Of a stretch of DNA of 9,442 nt, positions 6,815 through 9,442 are shown one piece after another (the first letter of the stretch is position 1; each line of letters opens with the position of its first letter). The translations under genes and the position numbers were made by a program. Under the pieces are notes generated by a model. That model saw only the letters and a list, made by a program, of their open reading frames with translations, was not told the DNA's origin and ran no database searches. Source of the DNA: Acetobacteraceae bacterium (lineage in GTDB: Bacteria > Pseudomonadota > Alphaproteobacteria > Acetobacterales > Acetobacteraceae); contig JADYYZ010000152.1 in the NCBI GenBank assembly GCA_020853405.1, forward strand, positions 1-9,442. The letters are read 5' to 3'.

Positions 6815-7302
6815 GGGCAGATTTCCTTCGGTTTGCGGGCCCGCACCGGCTGCCCCGGCCAGGTCACGATATGGTGCTGCAGCGGCCCGGCGCCACGTTC
6901 GGCCACCGCCTTGCCGCGCACGCTGGCGCCGACGCGATGGACCATCTCGCGCTCGCCACAGACCAGATGGTGCCACCACGGCAGGTCCTTGCCCTCGGCC
7001 AGGCGGCGATAGGCGCAGCTCGGCGGCAGCCAGTCGAGCTCGGGCACGTTCCTGGCGGTGAGCTGGGTGCAGTCGGGCACGATGTCGTGCCGGTGCGCAT
7101 AGTCGCGGCAGCGGCAGGACTTCAGGTCGAGCAGGCGGCAGGCGACATTGGTGTGGTCGAGCGCGCCTTCGGTGCCGTTCGCGTCGGCCCAGCGGATCTT
7201 GTGCAGGCAGCAGCGGCCGCAGCCGTCGCACAGCGATTCCCACTCGGCACGGCTCATCGCGCCCAGCGGCTTCCGCTTCCAGAAGGGCGCTTCCCGCGGC
7301 AT
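6811..7302 (-). CDS. YcgN family cysteine-cluster protein (UPF0260)
   Basis: This 163-residue soluble protein strongly resembles E. coli YcgN. It has F-W-K-R-K-P-L and M-S-R-A-E-W-E-S-L-C-D-G-C-G near the N-terminus, T-N-V-A-C-R (51-56), W-L-P-P-S-C-A-Y-R (91-99) and L-A-E-G-K-D-L-P (101-108). Cysteines 25, 28, 31, 32, 55, 63, 65, 78 and 96 sit in the conserved cluster pattern of the YkgJ-related zinc/iron-chelating proteins. Metal binding is a family prediction and the cellular role is unknown. ATG 7302 is chosen because family members begin just before the P-F-W segment. A GTG at 7353 would add 17 poorly conserved residues. No good ribosome binding site precedes ATG 7302. The stop overlaps the downstream lyase start, so the two are probably translationally coupled. 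Confidence 0.93.
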   Translation of the reverse strand: MPREAPFWKRKPLGAMSRAEWESLCDGCGRCCLHKIRWADANGTEGALDHTNVACRLLDLKSCRCRDYAHRHDIVPDCTQLTARNVPELDWLPPSCAYRRLAEGKDLPWWHHLVCGEREMVHRVGASVRGKAVAERGAGPLQHHIVTWPGQPVRARKPKEICP

Positions 7303-7309
7303 GCGCCAG

Positions 7310-7338
7310 AGGCTAGCGCGCGGGCCGGGGCGCAGCAA
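7310..7338 (-). promoter_or_regulatory. Weak candidate promoter for the ycgN-lyase pair
   Basis: On the minus strand, TTGCTG (plus 7333-7338) and TAGCCT (7310-7315) are 17 bp apart, each matching consensus at about three bases. The -10 ends seven bases before ATG 7302, so a transcript from it would be essentially leaderless. That agrees with the missing ribosome binding site. Tentative. Confidence 0.22.
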
Positions 7339-7347
7339 TCCGTGCCG

Positions 7348-7371
7348 GGCCACCGCCCGGCCGCGGTGGCC
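7348..7371 (-). terminator. Strong stem-loop after the SYLF gene, without T-tract
   Basis: GGCCACCGC (7348-7356) and GCGGTGGCC (7363-7371) are a perfect 9 bp inverted repeat with a 6-base loop, starting six bases beyond the SYLF stop codon. A run of T is missing on the minus strand downstream, so it may be a weak or Rho-assisted terminator, an mRNA-end stabiliser, or a partial barrier before ycgN. Confidence 0.45.
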
Positions 7372-7377
7372 GCCGGC

Positions 7378-8070
7378 TCAGCTCTGGCTGAACCGCATCA
7401 GCGCGGCGCGCAGTCCGTCGGCGGCGGGGTTGTGCACCTCGGCCCCGATCACGATCTGCCGTGCCGAAACCTCGCGCCCGAAATAGGCCTTGTTCCACTC
7501 GCTGCGGCTGGACAGCACGGTACCTTCCAGCGCGGCGCCGGCGAACAGGCCGCGGGTCTTGCTGATGGTGACGATGTCGGCGCCGAGGGCGCTGGTGGTG
7601 GCACCGGCGATGCCGGCGCCGAGTGTCGCCACCGCCAGCGAGGCATCGGCGCCGAACTTGAACTGGCTGTCCAGGATGGCGTTCAGCGCCTTGTCGTTCA
7701 TGATCAGCATGATCACCTGCGCGTCCTGGACGCCGATCTGGAGGCCAAGGCTGCCCGCGCCGGTTCCGAAGAAGGCCGGGCTGGTCCAGCTGCCGGAACC
7801 GTCGCGGCCCAGCAGCACGCCGCCGCCGCCTTCGCCGCCGATGATGAAGCCGGCCCGGAACTTGCGCGGGATGATCATCGCCGCGCGCGCCTTGCGCAGC
7901 AGCTCGATGCCGTCCTTGAAGTTGGGATCGCCCAGGATCTCGTTGACGGTCAGCGTCGCCTGATCGACCAGAGCCTGTTCCTCGGCCTGCGCGAATGCCG
8001 CCTGGGTTGAGAGGCAGGTGCCCGCCGCCAGCAGGGCGGCTAGCGTGCGGCGGCGGCCAATGCCGTGCAT
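7378..8070 (-). CDS. Secreted SYLF/Ysc84-domain lipid-binding-type protein
   Basis: This 230-residue product has an N-terminal export signal: G-R-R-R-T then a hydrophobic Ala/Leu stretch, with probable cleavage after A-F-A (25-27). The remainder is a SYLF (Ysc84) domain. Its markers are G-G-G-V-L-L (83-88), W-T-S-P-A-F-F (95-101), an L-G-L-Q-I-G-V-Q-D segment (108-116), S-K-T-R-G-L-F-A-G (170-178) with L-E-G (181-183), and Y-F-G (196-198). SYLF domains bind phosphoinositides in eukaryotes. Bacterial members are exported envelope proteins of poorly defined function. The start is supported by GGAG seven bases upstream of ATG 8070. A TAGACT element on the minus strand about 60 bases upstream could be a -10, though I see no convincing -35. 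It lies downstream of the tRNA on the same strand. Confidence 0.92.
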   Translation of the reverse strand: MHGIGRRRTLAALLAAGTCLSTQAAFAQAEEQALVDQATLTVNEILGDPNFKDGIELLRKARAAMIIPRKFRAGFIIGGEGGGGVLLGRDGSGSWTSPAFFGTGAGSLGLQIGVQDAQVIMLIMNDKALNAILDSQFKFGADASLAVATLGAGIAGATTSALGADIVTISKTRGLFAGAALEGTVLSSRSEWNKAYFGREVSARQIVIGAEVHNPAADGLRAALMRFSQS

Positions 8071-8169
8071 CTGGAACTCCTTCGTCGTGCCTGCTGCCGG
8101 CGATGGCAGTGGGCGGCGAATCGGCGGGCACAGTCTAGCACGCGCGGCGTGGCGCTGCTGTGGCAGTGC

Positions 8170-8189
8170 GCCTGGCATTGCATGCCGGC
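8170..8189 (-). other. Stem-loop between tRNA-Ala and the SYLF gene
   Basis: GCC-T-GGCAT, loop TGC, ATGCC-GGC on the plus strand gives an 8 bp stem with one bulged base. It lies 45 bases downstream of the tRNA 3' end in the direction of tRNA transcription, so it may mark the end of the tRNA transcript. No T-tract follows. Nothing else in the 164 bp gap (8071-8234) looks coding. Confidence 0.3.
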
Positions 8190-8234
8190 GTCGTACCGCG
8201 AGGAGGCTGGGCTGGCCACGGAAGCGGGCGCAGG

Positions 8235-8310
8235 TGGTGGAGCTGAGGGGAATCGAACCCCTGACCTCCTCATTGCGAACGAGGCGCTCTCCCATCTGAG
8301 CTACAGCCCC
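8235..8310 (-). tRNA. tRNA-Ala (anticodon CGC)
   Basis: The minus strand folds into a complete 76-base cloverleaf. The 7 bp acceptor stem is GGGGCTG / CAGCTCC, the D arm GCTC / GAGC, and the anticodon stem CCTCG / TGAGG. The anticodon loop TTCGCAA gives anticodon CGC, and the T arm is AGGGG-TTCGATT-CCCCT. Discriminator base A73 is followed by a genomically encoded CCA. The acceptor stem contains the G3-U70 wobble pair that is the universal alanine identity signal. The tRNA reads GCG, a common alanine codon in such G+C-rich genes. A promoter-like sequence lies about 40 bases upstream. Confidence 0.97.
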
Positions 8311-8350
8311 GCGCCGGCCGAAGGGGCCCGCCGGCCCCCGCGAAGGGCGG

Positions 8351-8379
8351 CTTATCGCGCCCCCTCCGGGCGGCGTCAA
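8351..8379 (-). promoter_or_regulatory. Promoter of tRNA-Ala
   Basis: On the minus strand, TTGACG (plus 8374-8379) and GATAAG (8351-8356) are separated by exactly 17 bp. Transcription would start near 8344, giving a 5' leader of about 34 bases to be removed by RNase P. The position and ideal spacing make this the best-supported promoter in the window. Confidence 0.5.
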
Positions 8380-8389
8380 GCAGGCCGAA

Positions 8390-8430
8390 ACAGGGCGGCA
8401 GGTGGCTTTTCGCCGGCCCCGCCGCCCTGT
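8390..8430. repeat. 10 bp perfect inverted repeat upstream of yggT
   Basis: ACAGGGCGGC (8390-8399) and GCCGCCCTGT (8421-8430) are exact inverted copies with a 21-base spacer. They lie between the minus-strand tRNA promoter and the plus-strand YggT gene, ending 13 bases before its ATG. The pair could form a 5' leader hairpin, or be a two-half-site operator whose centres are 31 bases (about three helical turns) apart. Confidence 0.5.
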
Positions 8431-8443
8431 AGGGTCCGCCGTC

Positions 8444-8731
8444 ATGTTCCCGTTCTTCTGGCTGATCGACACCGCTATCGGGTTCTACAAATGGGTGGTC
8501 ATCGCGGCGGTGGTGGTCTCGCTGCTGGTCAATTTCGGCGTGCTCGACACCCGCAACCGCCTGGTCTGGCAGATCGGCGAGTTCCTGGAGCGCGCGACCG
8601 AACCGGCGCTGCGGCCGATCCGCAACGTTCTGCCGAATTTCGGCGCGATCGACATCAGCCCGCTCGTGCTGATCGTGCTGCTGCATTTCGCCCAGCTGCT
8701 GCTGTGGCAGACCTTTGACGCGCTGCGATGA
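8444..8731 (+). CDS. YggT family integral membrane protein
   Basis: This 95-residue inner-membrane protein has hydrophobic segments at about 5-30 and 70-90 and the YggT signature T-E-P-A-L-R-P-I-R (52-60), followed by I-D-I-S-P-L-V-L-I (69-77). Most family members are similar in length or about twice this with two such repeats; this is a single-repeat form. YggT proteins have been linked to osmotic tolerance and, in other lineages, to cell or thylakoid envelope organisation; the molecular role is unsettled. ATG 8444 is chosen because family members start right at the first helix. AGGG about nine bases upstream is a weak ribosome binding site. The next gene begins at or just beyond its stop codon and folD follows, a common alphaproteobacterial arrangement. 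Confidence 0.92.
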   Translation: MFPFFWLIDTAIGFYKWVVIAAVVVSLLVNFGVLDTRNRLVWQIGEFLERATEPALRPIRNVLPNFGAIDISPLVLIVLLHFAQLLLWQTFDALR

Positions 8732-8742
8732 GGGCCACTGCC

Positions 8743-9054
8743 ATGAGCTTCTACCAGGCCCGCCCGGATGGCATCAGCGTCCGGCTCCGGGTGCAGCCCA
8801 GGGCGCGCGCGGTCGGGTTCCAGGGGGTCGTTGAGTCGGGCGATGGCCCGCGGCTGCGGCTTGGCGTCGCCGCCGCGCCCGACGAGGGGGCGGCAAACCG
8901 GGCGGTGATCGCGGCGCTGGCGGCAGCACTCGATCTGGCACCCAGCGCGATCAGCCTGGTGCATGGCGCGCGCGGCCGCGCGAAGACGCTGCGCGCAGAG
9001 GGCGATCCCGACCGGCTCGCTGCCGCGCTCCGGCGCCTGGGAGACGACGCATGA
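8743..9054 (+). CDS. DUF167 family protein (YggU-like)
   Basis: This 103-residue soluble protein has the DUF167 pattern: V-R-L-R-V-Q-P-R-A (13-21), then A-A-P-D-E-G-A-A-N-R-A-V (44-55) and L-V-H-G-A-R-G-R-A-K (72-81). Structures of family members show a small alpha/beta fold; the biochemical function is not known. ATG 8743 is preferred because a GAGG lies nine bases upstream and homologues begin shortly before the D-G-I-S-V segment. An in-frame ATG at 8728 overlaps the yggT stop as ATGA and would add five residues, but it lacks a ribosome binding site. The stop overlaps the folD start. Confidence 0.9.
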   Translation: MSFYQARPDGISVRLRVQPRARAVGFQGVVESGDGPRLRLGVAAAPDEGAANRAVIAALAAALDLAPSAISLVHGARGRAKTLRAEGDPDRLAAALRRLGDDA

Positions 9055-9442
9055 GCGCAAGGCTGATCGACGGCAAGGCGATCGGCGCCGGCCTGCGCGC
9101 CGGCCTCGGCCTGCGCGTGGCGGCCCTTTCCTTCCGCCCGTGCCTGCGCGTCGTGCTGGTCGGCGAGCATCCGGCTAGCGCGACCTACGTGCGCGCCAAG
9201 GAGCGGGCGGCCGAAGCGGCAGGCTTCGATGCCGCCACCATCCGCCTGCCGGAAGCGATCACCGAGGCGGGGCTGCTCGCCGAGATCCGGCGCCTGAACG
9301 ACGACGACAGCGTCGATGGCATCCTGGTGCAGCTGCCGCTGCCGAAGGCGATCAGCGCCGATGCGGTGATCGAGGCGATCGACCCGGCCAAGGACGTCGA
9401 TGGGTTCCATCCGCTGAATGCCGGGAAACTGTTCACCGGCCG
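9051..9442 (+). CDS. folD: FolD, bifunctional methylenetetrahydrofolate dehydrogenase/cyclohydrolase, N-terminal part, truncated by window edge
   Basis: FolD converts 5,10-methylene-THF to 5,10-methenyl-THF with NADP and then to 10-formyl-THF, supplying one-carbon units for purine and formyl-Met-tRNA synthesis in the cytoplasm. The first 130 residues are present. The catalytic region P-A-S-A-T-Y-V-R-A-K (41-50) carries Tyr46 and the essential Lys50. D-G-I-L-V-Q-L-P-L-P (89-98) contains the active-site Gln94. K-D-V-D-G-F-H-P-L-N (114-123) holds folate-contacting Asp117. The family is usually 280-300 residues, so the NADP-binding C-terminal half lies beyond the window. The start overlaps the DUF167 stop (ATGA) and is preceded by GGGAGA six bases upstream, which supports it well. 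Confidence 0.97.
   Translation, partial: MSARLIDGKAIGAGLRAGLGLRVAALSFRPCLRVVLVGEHPASATYVRAKERAAEAAGFDAATIRLPEAITEAGLLAEIRRLNDDDSVDGILVQLPLPKAISADAVIEAIDPAKDVDGFHPLNAGKLFTG

Noticed and set aside
5594..7012. 472-codon plus-strand frame running through the tandem repeat and across the lyase gene
   Set aside because: It is an alternate frame of the ATPase end joined to the antisense of the lyase and ycgN genes. The repeat stays open in several frames because its unit is 15 bp, which explains the length.
5882..7243. Extension of the lyase frame upstream to 7243
   Set aside because: The extra N-terminal residues are the ycgN gene in another frame. The family N-terminus begins at ATG 6814, which overlaps the ycgN stop and has AAGGA upstream.
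6871..8010. 379-codon plus-strand frame opposite the ycgN and SYLF genes
   Set aside because: It is antisense to two genes with strong family motifs, and its low-complexity Ala/Gly/Arg/Gln product has no recognisable domain.
8235..8310. tRNA-Ala as the attachment site of an integrated element
   Set aside because: Flanking genes on both sides are ordinary chromosomal genes, with no integrase and no second copy of the tRNA end in the window.
8071..8472. Extension of the SYLF gene to an upstream start near 8472
   Set aside because: That would read through the antisense of yggT and the whole tRNA-Ala. ATG 8070 has a good ribosome binding site and a signal peptide directly after it.

Overview
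The window reads as ordinary chromosomal DNA from a very G+C-rich alphaproteobacterium. An affiliation near Rhodospirillales/Acetobacterales is my inference from base composition, codon use and the yggT - DUF167 - folD gene order; no rRNA or clade marker is present to prove it. I see no insertion sequence, phage gene, CRISPR array or rRNA. Every gap longer than about 50 bases was examined, and no gene-free stretch exceeds 300 bases.

Region 1 (1-5829) is a peptide uptake and processing module. A truncated M81-family metallopeptidase (MlrC-like) runs leftward off the window edge. Divergent from it is a complete Dpp/Opp-type ABC importer: a twin-arginine-exported substrate-binding protein, two permeases and one ATPase polypeptide that carries both nucleotide-binding domains. 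Junctions inside the importer operon are 45 bp, 1 bp and a 4-base ATGA overlap, so it is almost certainly one transcript. The 95 bp divergent intergenic region is locally A+T-rich. It holds candidate promoters facing both ways and a palindrome placed to control both. The ATPase ends in an Ala/Gly/Gln tail encoded by five perfect 15 bp tandem repeats.

Region 2 (5882-8310, minus strand), in transcription order, has a tRNA-Ala with anticodon CGC, a secreted SYLF/Ysc84-domain protein, a YcgN-family cysteine-cluster protein and a DapA-superfamily aldolase/lyase. The last two overlap by ATGA and are probably translationally coupled. The lyase keeps the Schiff-base lysine and the YNxP tyrosine but has Gln where authentic dihydrodipicolinate synthase has its substrate-binding Arg, so its substrate is unknown. 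It converges on the ABC operon across a 52 bp gap.

Region 3 (8444-9442, plus strand) is a compact housekeeping cluster: a YggT-family membrane protein, a DUF167/YggU protein and the first 130 residues of FolD, with near-zero spacing. A 10 bp perfect inverted repeat lies between the tRNA promoter and yggT.

I found no convincing wholly new system. The points most worth a second look are the M81/importer module with its shared candidate operator, the repeat-encoded ATPase tail, and the coupled YcgN-lyase pair with the changed active-site position.
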